Shown here: piece by piece, positions 12,902 to 24,107 of the stretch
Position numbering within the stretch: position 1 is the stretch's first letter
How the letters are laid out: each line of letters begins with the position of its first letter
Assembly: GCF_019175285.1 (NCBI RefSeq)
Contig: NC_056527.1
Span: 118,218,133-118,282,132, forward strand
Source of the DNA: Sceloporus undulatus
Taxonomy: Eukaryota; Chordata; Lepidosauria; Squamata; Phrynosomatidae
Direction of reading: 5' to 3'
DNA: 64,000 nucleotides
The notes under the pieces: generated by a model
The model's database searches: none
Told to the model about the DNA's origin: nothing
Seen by the model: the letters and a program-made list of their open reading frames with translations, nothing else
Position numbers and translations under genes: made by a program

Positions 12902-13146
12902 CACTCGTTCCCCCGGGTTACGAAATTAATTCGTTCCGCCGCCATTTTCATAACCCGGAAGCCTTTCGCAAGCCGAATTGCCATAGGCGCTAATGGGGAA
13001 AAGCCGCGATTCCGTGTGAAATAGCGCCGAAAAGCACCAAAATTTTTTTCGTAACCCGGAATAACCTTCGTAACCCGGAAATTTTTTTTTTTTTCGTAAC
13101 CCGGAAATTTCGTAACGCGGCGCATTCGTATCCCGGGGTAAGAGTG
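12902..13146. mobile_element. Tigger-like TA-flanked MITE (CGTAACCCGG family), copy 1
   Basis: The body is collinear with 22415-22668, including the unusual repeated CGTAACCCGGAA blocks and the GCGCCGAAAAGCACC core. The ends are CACTCGTTCCCC and the complement of GGGGTAAGAGTG. TA flanks both ends (12900-12901 and 13147-13148). The first bases of the termini differ from copy 2 (CACTC versus CAGTG), so it is an older or distinct subfamily. No ORF of a transposase is present. Confidence 0.75.
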
Positions 13147-13349
13147 TATATGTTTATACAGATGTTCACATCAATTTCATTGCATGGATCTCTCCGTATT
13201 GTTTTTAATATACACAGTGAGTCATTCGATCATCCTCTGTTGACCTGAGATTTATATAAGAAAGCTAAAAGAAACAGAATATTCTTATATTCAATTTATA
13301 ACATGCATAGCATAAGATTCTTAAAGATCCTTAAATTTCATTCTCCCAA

Positions 13350-13760
13350 ATCCACTGAGAACAGTAAAAAGAGAGGACTTTGATTAGTCCTCCACTAGCG
13401 ACAATTTAATTCCCATTCTTTTCCTTTATCAAAACTTTCTTCCACTCCTCCTTTGTTTTGCCTTTATCATGATTTTGGGCTATACATGAAAGTCTATCCA
13501 ATTCCCTGGACTCATTTACTTTCACATCCAGTTTTCCCAAGTTGGTCTCTTATCAGATTTCCATCATTTAGCTATTTCTGTTCTAGCTGCCGTCACAAAA
13601 TGAAGTAAAATTCTCCAAATTTTGTTTTCTTCTTTTGAATTTAGAACCGAAGTTATATTCAAAAGAGACAACTTTGGGTTCATTAGGAATTTAATTTCGA
13701 GTATCTGTTGAATGGATTCATGAATCATTTCCCAAAATTTCTGAATTTCCTCACAACCCC
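13350..13760 (-). mobile_element. Probable L1 remnant, antisense
   Basis: AT-rich sequence resembles the left-end antisense L1 in composition and word use, for example GAATTTAATTTCGAG and TTCTGAATTTCCTCACAACCCC. No diagnostic RT motif was found, so this is a weak assignment. Confidence 0.35.
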
Positions 13761-13761
13761 A

Positions 13762-13765
13762 CCAC

Positions 13766-13799
<34 letters not shown>

Positions 13800-13930
13800 T
13801 TTTATTGATATACCATTTTTCCATAAAGATCAAAGCGGTTTACATAGAGTGGTAAAGGGCACCCTTTTTGTTTTTCCATCTCCAACAGTTTCCGTCCGAT
13901 ACTCTATACGTTTCTTTTCATTTTCCAGGG
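13762..13930 (-). mobile_element. L2-type LINE 3' end, antisense, with (TAA)n tail
   Basis: A (TAA)n tract (13767-13798) is followed by TTTTTATTGATATACCATTTTTCC...AAAGCGGTTTACA. This is the complement of the 3' end of the L2-like LINE also seen at 25417-25925, where the same TTTATTTATATACCGC...GGCGGTTTACA block follows a (TAA)n tract. In the sense direction the element ends in the trinucleotide tail. Confidence 0.65.
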
Positions 13931-13989
13931 AGTAAGGAACCATCTATTCAAGTTATATGTATTTTAATACAATAAAGATTTTAAAAAGA

Positions 13990-14130
13990 AACCTTCTGGA
14001 TGACCTTGGGGAAGTCGCACTCTCTCAGCCTCAAGGGAAGGCAATGGCAAAGCTCCTCTGAACGAATCTTGCCAAGAACAACCCAGGATAGAGTCGCCAT
14101 AAGTCAGAAACCACTTCAAGACACACAACA
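13990..14130 (+). mobile_element. tRNA-derived SINE, 3' part
   Basis: It contains the squamate SINE body words TGACCTTGGG, CACTCTCTCAGCCTC, GGCAATGGCAAA and CCATAAGTCAGAAACCACTT, and ends in ACACACAACAAAAACAAC. The promoter head is missing. Confidence 0.75.
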
Positions 14131-14915
14131 AAAACAACGGTTGTTTTAATGGTCAGAATCTGCCTTGTGTCCCAAATCGGGGGGAGCAGAATATTAATGA
14201 AAATGGCAAGACTAAGAAGGGATCCCAACTCCTGAGAGCAGCCCCCAAGCAGCCCTCTCCTGCCTTCCCCCCAAATGCACCTGAGAGTTTCCTGGGACAG
14301 CAACCAGGGCCTCCCCAGAAGATCCCAAAACCAGGACAGGTTTCATGCAGGAAAGCAGAGGAAGATAGGTTGCAAAAGACGTATCTGGCACATTTTTTGA
14401 ATGAGGAAGAACGAGAGTCTCTCAGATAACAGCCTGCTCCCTTGCGGCCAAGGAAGACCTTTTGTCTTGAAGCGTCCTCCATCAATTCCCAAAGACAGGG
14501 ATAACAGCACTTCATTTAGTTTCATAGCATCTATTTTATCATGTCATCTAGATCAGATATATTGGAGGGAGTTTGTGTCTTGTCATTGTTCCTTTTGTTG
14601 TTTTGTTGTAGCCCATTCTTAATTATATGTATTGTCATTGTCCTGAAGCCTTTGTGTAACTGTACTCACAATTGCCCTTGTTTATACTATTTTTTGTAGA
14701 AGTCATTCTGTATTACTTACATTAGTAGGTTATTCATAGTAATAAACTGAAATTAGTTTTTACATTATCATTGTTTAGATGTTATTCTGCATCACATCAG
14801 TATGTTATTCAGAGTAGATAAATTGAAGCTGATTTGTGTATTGTAATTGTTCTTTGTGTACATACCTTTTCTTCTCATTACATAGCATTACTTTCTGATT
14901 ACATGTTTCATGTTC
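14131..14915. other. Non-genic interval, no feature recognised
   Basis: No domain, splice-supported ORF or known repeat was recognised. The ORFs on the minus strand (to 14525) have no homologous motif that I can see. AT-rich sequence at 14620-14900 may be an old repeat: ATCATTGTTTAGATGTTATTCTGCATCACAT is a diverged echo of nearby sequence. Confidence 0.4.
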
Positions 14916-14919
14916 ACTT

Positions 14920-15395
14920 AGAATCATAGAATCATAGAGTTGGAAGTGACCACAAGGGCCATCCAGTCCAACCCCATTCTGCCATGCAGGAACTCTCAAT
15001 CAAAGCATCCCCGACAGATGGCCATCCAGCCTCTGTTTAAAGACCTCCAAGGATCACTGCACTCCGAGGAAGGAGTGTGTCCCAATGTCGAATAGCCCTC
15101 ACTGTCAGGAAATTCCTCCTAATGTTGAGCTGGAATCTCTTTTCCTGGAGCTTGCATCCATTGTTCAGGGCCCTAGTCTCTGGAGCAGCAGAAAACAAGC
15201 TTACTCTCTCCTCAATATGACATCCCTTCAAATATTCAAACAGGGCTATCACATCACTTTCTCTTCTCCAGGATAAACATTCCCAGTTCCCTCATAGGGT
15301 ATGGATTCCAGATCCTCCACTATTTTAGTTGCCCTCCTTTGGACACGCTACAGTTTCTCAATGTCCTTTGTGAAATGTGGGGCCCAGAACTGGAC
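14920..15395 (-). mobile_element. CR1 LINE 3' end, antisense
   Basis: It starts with AGAATCATAGAATCATAGAG, the complement of the CR1 terminal repeat. It then runs back through the CR1 3' consensus: CATCCAGTCCAACCCC, GATGGCCATCCAGCCTCTG, GGAGCAGCAGAAAACAAGC, and AATGTCCTTTG. Confidence 0.85.
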
Positions 15396-16050
15396 ACAGT
15401 ATTCCAGAGGATGGCAATGGAAACCCCTCTCTGAAGAAACCTGCCAAGGAAACCCCATGATAAGGTTGCCTTAGGTTCTCCATAAGTCGGAAACGACTTG
15501 AAGACACACATGAAGAACAGAAAAAAGGCTGCAGTTATTTCACAGGTTGTACATGGGAATGGGAGGCAGTGTGGTGCAGTGGTTTGAGTTTTGGGTTACA
15601 ACTCTGGAGGCCAGGGTCCAGTGCCCCACTCCTCCATGAAACCAGCTGGGTCCCTTGGGCAAGAAGCCACACTCTCTCAGTCTCAGGGAAGGCAATGGCA
15701 AATCTCCTCTGAACAACTCTTGCCAAGAAAACCCCAGGAGAGGCTCCCCAGAAGTCGACAATGACTTGGAGCCAAGCCACAAAAAACGACAAAGCCTCAA
15801 GAAAGAGACAGCGTGGTTTAGTGGCTGGAGCATTGGACTGTGACCCTGGAGCCCAGGGCTAGAATGCCCTTTTGGCCATGGAAACCCACTGAGTGACCTT
15901 AGGCAGGTCACACTCTCTCAGCCTCAGAGGATGGCCATGGAAACCCACTCTGAAGAAACCTGCCAAGAAAACCCCTTCAGAGACTCCCATAAGGTCACCA
16001 TAAGACCTGGAAACAACTGGAAGGCAGACACCAAGAACAACATTGGGAAA
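15396..16050 (+). mobile_element. Cluster of three tRNA-derived SINEs
   Basis: Three consecutive copies lie in the same direction: a headless one (about 15396-15520), a near full-length one (about 15558-15790, head GGCAGTGTGGTGCAGTGGTTTGAG resembling a tRNA A box) and another (about 15805-16045, head GACAGCGTGGTTTAGTGGCTGGAG). All share CACTCTCTCAGCCTC, GGCAATGG/GGCCATGG, and the AAGTCGxxAATGACTTGGAG-type tail. Side-by-side copies suggest repeated insertion into A-rich tails. Confidence 0.75.
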
Positions 16051-16072
16051 TAGGAGCAAGCCTTGGGAAAGT

Positions 16073-17021
16073 GTAATGACTGGGCTCCAGTCAATGGAGG
16101 TCTTCTTCAGGCAGAAAAGGCAGGTTTATGCAAATGCAGAATGACATCACTGCTACAGAAGGCTCACTTGACCAATCAGAGAGCAAGATGAAGGTCCTTC
16201 TGGAAGCTTCCGTGAGAAAGAGATATAAGGCCTGAGAGACCAAGAGACAGTTGGGGGAATTGTGTCGGTTGGAGATCGAGAGAGAGAGAGTTAAAGAGCG
16301 GATCTTGGAAGTTCGTCTCAGAATTGGACTCTTAGGTCTATTTATTGTTTTAATAGCTTTTATGAATTGAATATTATAAACTTATAATATTGTACCTGCA
16401 AGATTCTTAATATCTTGCATGACTTATGTTTTACTTATATTTTGTTATTAATATTAAATATCTCCTTATAGTATCTACTACTCGACGCTCCTTTTACACA
16501 TGTTTTGGCTCAGTTGATGCTTGGGAAGATTAGTAAAGAAGGAGAAATAAGGTTCCTTAACTGGTCCCAGTGAAGGTTAAGGGAAACCCTTTTAGGTTTA
16601 TTTCTTTCTTTAATAGCTTGTATGAATTGAACATTATATACTTTCAAATACTGTACCTGCAAGACTCTTAATATCTTGTGTGACTTATATTTCAGTTATA
16701 TTTTGTTATTTATAATAGATATCTCTTTAGATATTTTGTTATCTATAATAAATACCTCCTTGGAGTATCTACTACTCGATGCTCCTTTTTCACGTGTCTT
16801 GGCTTGGTTGATGCTTGGGAAGATCAGCAAAGAAGTAGAAATAAGGTTCCTTAACTGGTCCCAGTGTAGGTTAAGGGAAATCCTTTTATGATTCACTGGA
16901 TGATGGCAGAGAGATTTAAGGAAATAAAGGGTCTGCTGGTGTAAGAGCCATAATGTCTATATGTCTAATTAACCATTTGTAATGCACTCTGATAGCCTTT
17001 TGGATGAAGAGAGGGTATAAA

Positions 17022-17056
<35 letters not shown>

Positions 17057-17070
17057 TGTTATTATTACAG
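16073..17070 (+). mobile_element. Possible solo LTR-like fossil with internal duplication
   Basis: The block begins TGTAATGACTGGGCTCC, has a CCAAT-type box (ACCAATCAG near 16171) and a TATA-like AGATATAAGGC about 50 bases later, as in an LTR promoter. A unit of about 285 bases (about 16330-16600) is repeated directly at about 16605-16890. It ends near a (TTA)n tract. No coding domain is visible. Assignment to an LTR family is tentative, and no target-site duplication was confirmed. Confidence 0.35.
17022..17066. repeat. (TTA)n microsatellite
   Basis: A run of TTA repeats, with one CTG-type interruption at its right end. Confidence 0.9.
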
Positions 17071-17394
17071 GGACGTAGTTTGGCTGCTTGGACCACCGGA
17101 GATCATCAGAGTGAGTCCGTTGGAAAAGCCCATCTCACTCCAGAAAATAAAGGTACTTGAGGAGTTTGCACTCTACGTCTTTCTGTAATAATAGCTACAA
17201 AACTGATAATAGCATTTGGGACATTTAGTCTTTTAAAAACAAATAATGGAGATTTAAATGCTGCTTTAAAACCTCTTTCCATCTGCCAGCTTTGCGCTGG
17301 TTTTGGGGGGAAATGAGAAAGTATTGGGAGAGAGGGACTGCCAACAGAATTAGGAGATGCATTGCAGGCTATGGACAGTTTGCGGCCAAGAAAG

Positions 17395-17600
17395 GTCCAA
17401 AACACACGGCAGCAATAGTCCAGTTTGGGAGTGCTTTAACTGCCCTGGCACAGTGCTAGGGAATCCTGGGAAATGGAGTTTATTGTGCCACCAGTGGTCT
17501 CTGAAAGAGAAGGCTCAATGTTTCACAAAACTACATTTCCCAGAATTCCCTAGCACTGAGCCAGGGCAGTTAAAGTGGTCCCAGTCCTGCAGCTGGACTG
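17395..17600. mobile_element. Palindromic MITE (CAGTTTGG...AGGGAATCCTGGGA family)
   Basis: The left arm (CCAGTTTGGGAGTGCTTTAACTGCCCTGGCACAGTGCTAGGGAAT) is the complement of the right arm ending near 17590 (ATTCCCTAGCACTGAGCCAGGGCAGTTAAAGTGGTCCCAG). Related copies lie at 39145-39335, 42405-42615 and 56996-57198. Confidence 0.6.
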
Positions 17601-18459
17601 GCCTCCCTCAGCTGTCAAGACCTGAGCTGGGTTGTGGACGATGGGCACTGTTAATATTAATAGTAATATCTTTCACTATTGATTGTAATTAAGGAGGGGA
17701 TCAGGTTCCTCCTTTCAATAGCATCAGGAAAATGTTTAGGTGTTGTTAAGGTTTGGAAATTCTGTTTGGGGCCTTTTTCTGTTCTCACAGCCATCGGGTG
17801 CCATCAGGAAAACCTTTCTGTGTTGTTTAGGATCAGAAATCCTGTTTGGGGTCCCTTCCAACCTTGGGGCCCTTTCATCCTCCATTTTGAGTTCCCTGAA
17901 GGCCTCAAACTGCCATCTGCCAAGCACTGACGCAGATGCAACTGTTTTGTGTTCTGGCGGCCATTTTGTGCTGCTTGTGACTGTGGGGAATAATGTTCCA
18001 GAACCTTCTCTGTGGGCTCTTCAGTTGAACCGAGAGGCTCCTCCTTCTCTCCCTGAGGCTCCAGAGAGAGAAGGAGGCCAGGCTCCTTGGGCCAAAGGGA
18101 AGGCAGTGTTTCCCTTTCTGCCTCTGGCCCTCCATTTTGGGGAGAAGGAAGGAAGGAAGGGGCCGGTGGGGGTCTGAGGAAGGGGAAGCAGGGGACCCAG
18201 GGCCAATGGGGGGGCTTGGCTTTGGGGGCTGGGAGAGAGAGGTGGGGAGAGAGACCCTCCATTTGGGCCCTAGCTGGGTGTGTCACCAGCAGGATGCTGT
18301 TCTCTGTGTCTTTGAGTGCTGCAGGGTTTCTTGCCAAGCCAGTCCTAACTCTGGGCCCTTTTCTCAGGACCTTCATCTCGGCCTCCTTGTACACGGCTTT
18401 GGGGCCTCTCTTTCTGGAAGTGACCCAAGTGCAGGACCACCAGGACCCCTGCCCACCTG

Positions 18460-21400
18460 ATGGCCAACACAGAGACCAAGCGGAGGGAGTTGGGCTCCAA
18501 CAGAAAGAGGCTGCCGAGGTACAAGAACTCTTTGGTGAGTCACTATTCTATTAGCCTCATCTGGGTCATTGCTGGGCCAATTTATGAAAGGAAGCAAATA
18601 AAGTACTATTTGGCAGAGACAGTCCTGGTTAATCCTCTGTCATCCCAATATTTTGAGGGCTTTTAAAATGTCCTGGTTTCTCTCTTCTCCTCTCACTTTC
18701 CCAATTTCCCAGCTCATTTCAATTTCTGCATAATGATTGCCAAGGAGTTTGCAGCCCATCAACTCAAAAGGGGGGGTTGCAGAAAAAAGAAGGGGGCAGG
18801 GACTTGCCCTTGCTAGGAGTCTGAGGCAAAAACAAACTGTTGTGCCCTTTCCCACTTGTGTGATCTTCTTCATAAACAACTTTGTCCATCTTCACCACTT
18901 TCTGCTGTTGCTTGTCCACATATATGTTGTTTTTTCCATGTGTGAAATGTTGGGGGATATGGGAGAATGTCTCTGGATATAAATTGGGGGTGGTCCCCTA
19001 TCCCTCAAGCCCACAGTGCTCCCCAGAACTGCTTTTTAGAAATGACATTCGCCTCTGAAATTTGGCTACAAATGGCTAAATGCACTATCATCTTTGGAGG
19101 CTAAATGTACTATACGTGTCGGGATAGTCAGTATCCTAATCTGTCATTAATAGCCCAGCCATGGCCTAAATTATATTGTATATTACATTGAAAGAATTCG
19201 AGACAAACTGGACCTCAAAGGCAGTAGCTTTTTTCTTGCTAACAGAATTTAAATTTTATTTCCTGGACTAAATTCTGAGGTGATCAAATAATTTTGGGGA
19301 TGCATCATGTGCTTCTCCCTCCCCTTTTATTAGTCATTCTCTGGATGAGGGCTATTTTCTGTTGCAGGTGACCTTTGCAGATGTGGCGGTATATTTCACT
19401 GAGGATGAATGGAAACTGCTGACGAAGAAGCAGAGACTTATGTACAAGGATGTCATGATGGAGAATTACGAGAATGTGGCCTCTGTGGGTAAGGAAGCTG
19501 AATTCATTGCCCTTACTATGAAGACTGAGGGCCCTTTCATTCTACATTATCATGGCACTATGATTCAACTTTAGAATTATAGAATCAAAGACTTAAAACA
19601 AGGACCATCTAGTTCAACCCCTTGCCATGCAGGAATACACATTGAAAGCCTCACCAGCAGATGGCCACCTAGCCTTTGTTTAAAGACCTTCAAAGAAGGA
19701 GCGCTTTAGAAATTAACAATAATAATAATAATGAGACACTACCATGCTCTGGGGGAGTGTATTCCACTGTTGAATAGCTCTTACTGTCAGGAATTTCCTC
19801 CTAATGTTTTGGTGGAACCTCTTTTCCTGTCCTTTGCTCTAGAGCAGCAGAAAGCAAGCTTGCTCCATCCTCAGTATCTCTTCATATATTTGAACAGGGC
19901 TATCCACTCTTAACCTTCTCTTCTCCAGGCTAAACATTCCCAGATCCCTAAACCATAGGGCTTGATGGTTTCCAAACCCTTCACCATTTTCATTGCTCTC
20001 CTTTGGATAAACTCCAGCTTCTCAACATCCTTTTTGAATTATGGTGACCAGAAATGGACACAATATTCCAAGTGAGGGTCTGACCGAAGTAGAACAGAAT
20101 TGCACTATTACTTCCCTGAATCTACAACACAGAATCAAAGAGTTGAACGAAACTAGAAAGGCCATCCAGTCCAACCCCTGCCATAACACTATACCCATAT
20201 TTATGTAGCCTAGAATCACATTGGTCTTTTTAGCTGCTAAATCAAACTGTTCACCCAGGTTCAAGTTGTAGTCTATCAGGAGTCCTAGATCCCTTTCACA
20301 CATCGTTTGTCGTAGCAGCTTTCTGTGAAATCTTGGAATTTGTAGTTTAGTGAGTCACTATTGCTCTCCACTTTCTAAGGATTCTAAATATCCTATCCTA
20401 AACTGTCAATTGTAGGGTTTTGTGGGAAGGAACCATGGAGATAAATGCTTTTTGACTCCAAATGCTCCTCAGCCCATCCCTGACCAGGTTTCCTGGCTTT
20501 TTGGGCCCCTCTTCAAGCCTTTTGAGACTCTGGAGAGACATCTTGGGTAAAATTCTTCTGTTGGCCCTGCAATGGCTTAGAGAACAATGGCAATGTTCTC
20601 TAATGTTTCTTTTCCATCCTGAGCTTGCTTAGTTCCATGGTTGATTCAAGAGGCCCTTTGTTACCCAGAATGCTGGAGTCTGGGGAGGACACCCGCAAGT
20701 GCTATGCTTTTAGGGGAATTTGGTACTTAGCTCAATAGAACGAGATAGTTTTACTGGGGCAACAGTGACCTCTGGATCCAGCCCAGCTATAGCAGGTCCC
20801 GAATCAAACAGATCTTCAGAGGCATTTGAAATAGGGGTTTTTTTTATGTTTTATTGAGGGGAAAAGCATAATACACACACACACACACACACGTAAGTGT
20901 TCACAAACAGCATGAAGTGACCTCTGCAGTTAGCTTGCAACTCAGCACTCTATGGCAGTCTCACAGGATATGATGCCATCTATCAATCAAAATATTTTTG
21001 CACATGTTTCATGGAATATTGTTTCAAAAGTCCTTTGACTCTCTGCTTCCACTGATTCCCTCAAGGCAGTTCCCATCTAGTCTCTTCTTTGCTAGCTCCT
21101 ATGAGTAAGGATACAATCGCTCCATGGATTTAGGAGCATAAGCAGCAGGGTCATGCTTGGGTTACTCACAGCAACTTTATTAATTTAAACTCAAATAAGG
21201 AGGGGTTAATGTGGGCTAATATTTAGGGGTTCCATTTAGCAATTATGAGCAACCTCTATGAAGGGAGGAGAACACACGCCCAGAAGCACACAGAACTCCA
21301 AAAGCATTTCAAATAGGTTTGAATGTTTGATTTAGGGGAAAATCAAAATACACACACACACACACACGTAAGTATTCACACACATGCACAAGAACAAGAA

Positions 21401-23594
21401 CAGGTGGGAATGGTAAAGAGATGTAAGACTTTCATAATGGCAATGCCTTACCTAGGCGGATCTTGTTTCCAATTGCTGAGGGTTAGAAATGGGAAGAGAA
21501 GTCAGGAGCCCCTGCGACAAGTGGGGTTGGCGAGTGCATTGAGGTGCTAAGCCATGTAAATTGCCAGACTGTCTGTAATTGGACTGATGTCAAAGAACAG
21601 CCAGTCGGGCCAGATATTTATACTGGAATTGTTGCTTGGAGGCAGAAACTGAGTGTTCAAAAAGGTTTTACTCACTTTAGAATGTTTCCTGGGAGGAAGA
21701 ATGGCCAGAAACCAAATTGAATGCAATGGGTGCTTGGTGCAAATATCTCAGACAAAAAGGATTAGCACATAGCTCTTGGATCCTTCTTGGCTCTGAATTC
21801 TGCACAATCTGCAAGTGATGCTCCCAGATGCAACTCAACAATAACATAGCAGAGTATGGAAATAAATATCCAGATATATATACTGGCAATGCACTGACCA
21901 CTTTTCACACTTAAAAATAAGTCACAAACACAGTTGATTTCACTGAAATCCTTGGAGGTTCTCTATTTTGAATTGCAAATTAATACAAATATTTGCAAGC
22001 TCTCCTCTCCAACTTCCATCAAATTCACAATCTCTTGTACACTCACCTCCAATCCAATCCACACCGATCCCCATGTGAGCTGTATACTGTATTGGTTGGG
22101 AGTCATCTCCTGGAGCCAAACATCACAAAGTGACCTCTGCAGTTAGCTTGCATCATGCCTTGGGCTCTGACTCAGCATTCAGTGGCCGTCTCACAGGATA
22201 TGATGACACTTGCCAATCAAAGTATTTTTGCACATGTTTAATTGAATTTTTATTTTCAACAGTCCTTTGACTATCTGCTTCCACAGATTCCCTCAAGGCA
22301 GTCCCCATACGGTCTCTTCTTTGCTAGCTCCTATAATTCAGAATACAACCATCCAATGGATTTAGGGGCATAAGCAGCTGGGTCATGCTTGGGTTACTCA
22401 CAGCAACTTTTTTACAGTGGTACCCCGGGTTACGAAAATAATTCGTTCCGCCGCCGCTTTCGTAACCCGAAAGGCTTCGGAAGCCGAAAAACCCATAGGC
22501 GCTAATGGAGAAAAGCCGCGATTTAGTGCGAAATAGCGCCGAAAAGCACCAAAAAATTTTTCGTAACCCGAAAAAACATTCGTAACGCGGAACAGTTTTT
22601 TTAAATAGATTTTTTTCGTAACCCGGAAATTTCGTAAGGCGGCGCATTCGTATCCCGGGGTACCACTGTAATTTAATCTCAAATAAGGAGGAGTTAATGA
22701 GGGCTAAATTATGCGGTAACACCCTGCACTCTTAATGCTGATTTTCAGTCTTATCTGTCTCTGTCCTTCTTTACAGAAAAACATTTGAGTCATGAGAGAG
22801 TCCACACAGGAAAGAAGTCACATAAATGCCAGCATTGTAGGAAACGTTTTGCTTACAAGTCAATCCTTTTAATGCATCAGAGAGTCCACACAGCAGAGAA
22901 GCCACAAAAATGCCTGCATTGTGGGAAATGTTTTGCTTACAAGTCAGTCCTTGTCATGCATCAGAGAGTCCACACAGGAGAGAAGCCATACAAATGCCAG
23001 CACTGTGGGAAATGTTTTTCTTCAAAGTCGAACTTAGTGACACATCAGAGAGGTCACACTGGAGAGAAGCCATACAAATGCCAGCATTGTGGGAAATGTT
23101 TTCCTTGGAAGTCAAAGCTAGAGATACATCAGAGAGTCCACACAGGAGAGAAGCCATACAGATGCCAGCATTGTGTCAAATGTTTTTCTTCTAAGTCAGA
23201 CCTAGTGACACATCAGAGAGTCCACACAGCAGGACGAGACGCCATAAAATGTCCACATTGTGGGAAATGTTTTTCTCGGAAGTCGAACTTAGTGACACAT
23301 CAGAGAGTCCACACAGGACAGAAGCCATACAAATGCCAGCATTGTGGGAAATGTTTTTCTCGGCAGTCACACCTAGTGACACATCAGAGAGTCCACACAG
23401 GAGAGAAGCCATACAAATGCCAGCATTGTGGGAAATGTTTTTCTTCAAAGTCAGACCTAGTGAAACATCTGAGAGTCCACACAGGTGAGAAGCCACACAA
23501 ATGCCAGCATTGTGGGAAATGTTTTTCTTGGAAGTCAGCCCAAGTGAAACATGAGAGAGGCCACACAGGAGAGAAGCTACATAAATCCCAGTAA
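18460..23594 (+). CDS. KRAB-domain C2H2 zinc-finger protein, 337 aa, 3 coding exons
   Basis: Coding exons 18460-18534, 19368-19488 and 22777-23594 join in phases 0 and 1 with GT-AG junctions (donors GTGAGT and GTAAGG; acceptors TTGCAG and TTTACAG). Total 1014 nt. Residues 1-25 are a basic leader ([20 protein letters not shown]). Residues 26-65 are a KRAB A box starting [15 protein letters not shown] and ending [10 protein letters not shown]. There is no KRAB B box in the model. Nine C2H2 fingers with HTGEKPYKC linkers follow, plus a half finger at the front. The linker before finger 6 is odd ([10 protein letters not shown]), and finger 9 has Gln where Leu is usual. The family binds DNA through the fingers and usually recruits TRIM28 through KRAB to silence chromatin, often at transposons. 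The target and orthologue are unknown. A downstream broken copy of the last exon lies at 5078-5798. Confidence 0.9.
19570..20320 (-). mobile_element. CR1 LINE 3' region, antisense, in ZNF intron 2
   Basis: It contains TTAGAATTATAGAATCAAAGACTT, ACCATCTAGTTCAACCCC, AGATGGCCACCTAGCC, GGAATTTCCTCCTAATG, AGCAGCAGAAAGCAAGCTTGCTCC and a farther part (GAAATGGACACAATATTCCAAG). This is a diverged CR1 tail read backwards. A short (AAT)n run interrupts it near 19720. Confidence 0.8.
22415..22668. mobile_element. Tigger-like TA-flanked MITE (CGTAACCCGG family), copy 2
   Basis: Termini are CAGTGGTACCCCGGG and the perfect complement CCCGGGGTACCACTG, flanked on both sides by TA (22413-22414 and 22669-22670). 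The homologous positions near 21173 and 4968 read CAGCAACTTTATTAATTTAA without the element. This confirms the borders and the TA duplication. The body repeats CGTAACCCG blocks and has no transposase. CAG termini with a TA target fit pogo/Tigger of the Tc1-mariner superfamily. Confidence 0.88.
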
Positions 23595-24101
23595 TGAACT
23601 CACATTATATTTGTCAGGAAGGAATACAAAGAGTATATTTTTAATCCTGTGATAGTAAGAAAAAACCCTTATGATTTTGTTTATTAGCTTTGTCTGTCCA
23701 TATGTCTGTTTATGTTTTAAAGTCATATTTTGTTACGTTTAGGGTTTAATTGCTAATAGTATAAGTAATTGCTTTGGGTAGTATATTTGTCGTGGATTGT
23801 GGTATAGGTTAGGTAGATGAGGGGTGGGATTTGTTGCAGATGGATAGAATAGTTATGGGAATGATATCTTTTGCAAAGTGTGAGATGTTGTCTGAAGAAA
23901 ATTTTTGGGTATTAACTGAAAGGACAAGTTTCTGGGAATGGCAAAGGGGGCCTTGTTACCTGTGGGGCATCGACTGTGGGATGTGAAGGTGGGGGCTAGG
24001 TTTGGAAGAGGGTGATGTTGAACGTTTGGGGTTTTAATGTATTGTTTGGATTGGAGTGGGCAGTTCTGGCTTAAACACTGGATTTCTGACTCTGTTTTCT
24101 C

Positions 24102-24107
24102 AATAAA
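24102..24107 (+). promoter_or_regulatory. Polyadenylation signal AATAAA of the KRAB-ZNF gene
   Basis: AATAAA lies about 510 bases after the stop codon and is followed by T-rich sequence (GTTCTTTGCTATTTC). The paralogous broken copy has AATAGT at the same place. Confidence 0.65.

Noticed and set aside
13767-13798. Poly-Ile peptide region as a gene
   Set aside because: It is translation of a (TAA)n LINE tail.
18087-18554. Long plus-strand ORF before the KRAB exon
   Set aside because: It overlaps the leader exon in another frame and is GC/GA-rich low complexity. The 18460 start gives a consistent splice phase.
22954-23566. Minus-strand ORFs rich in [13 protein letters not shown] repeats
   Set aside because: They are antisense shadows of the zinc-finger array.
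22785-23580. CRISPR-like regular repeats of about 84 bp
   Set aside because: They are the coding units of C2H2 zinc fingers in one open frame. The same holds for 5126-5790.
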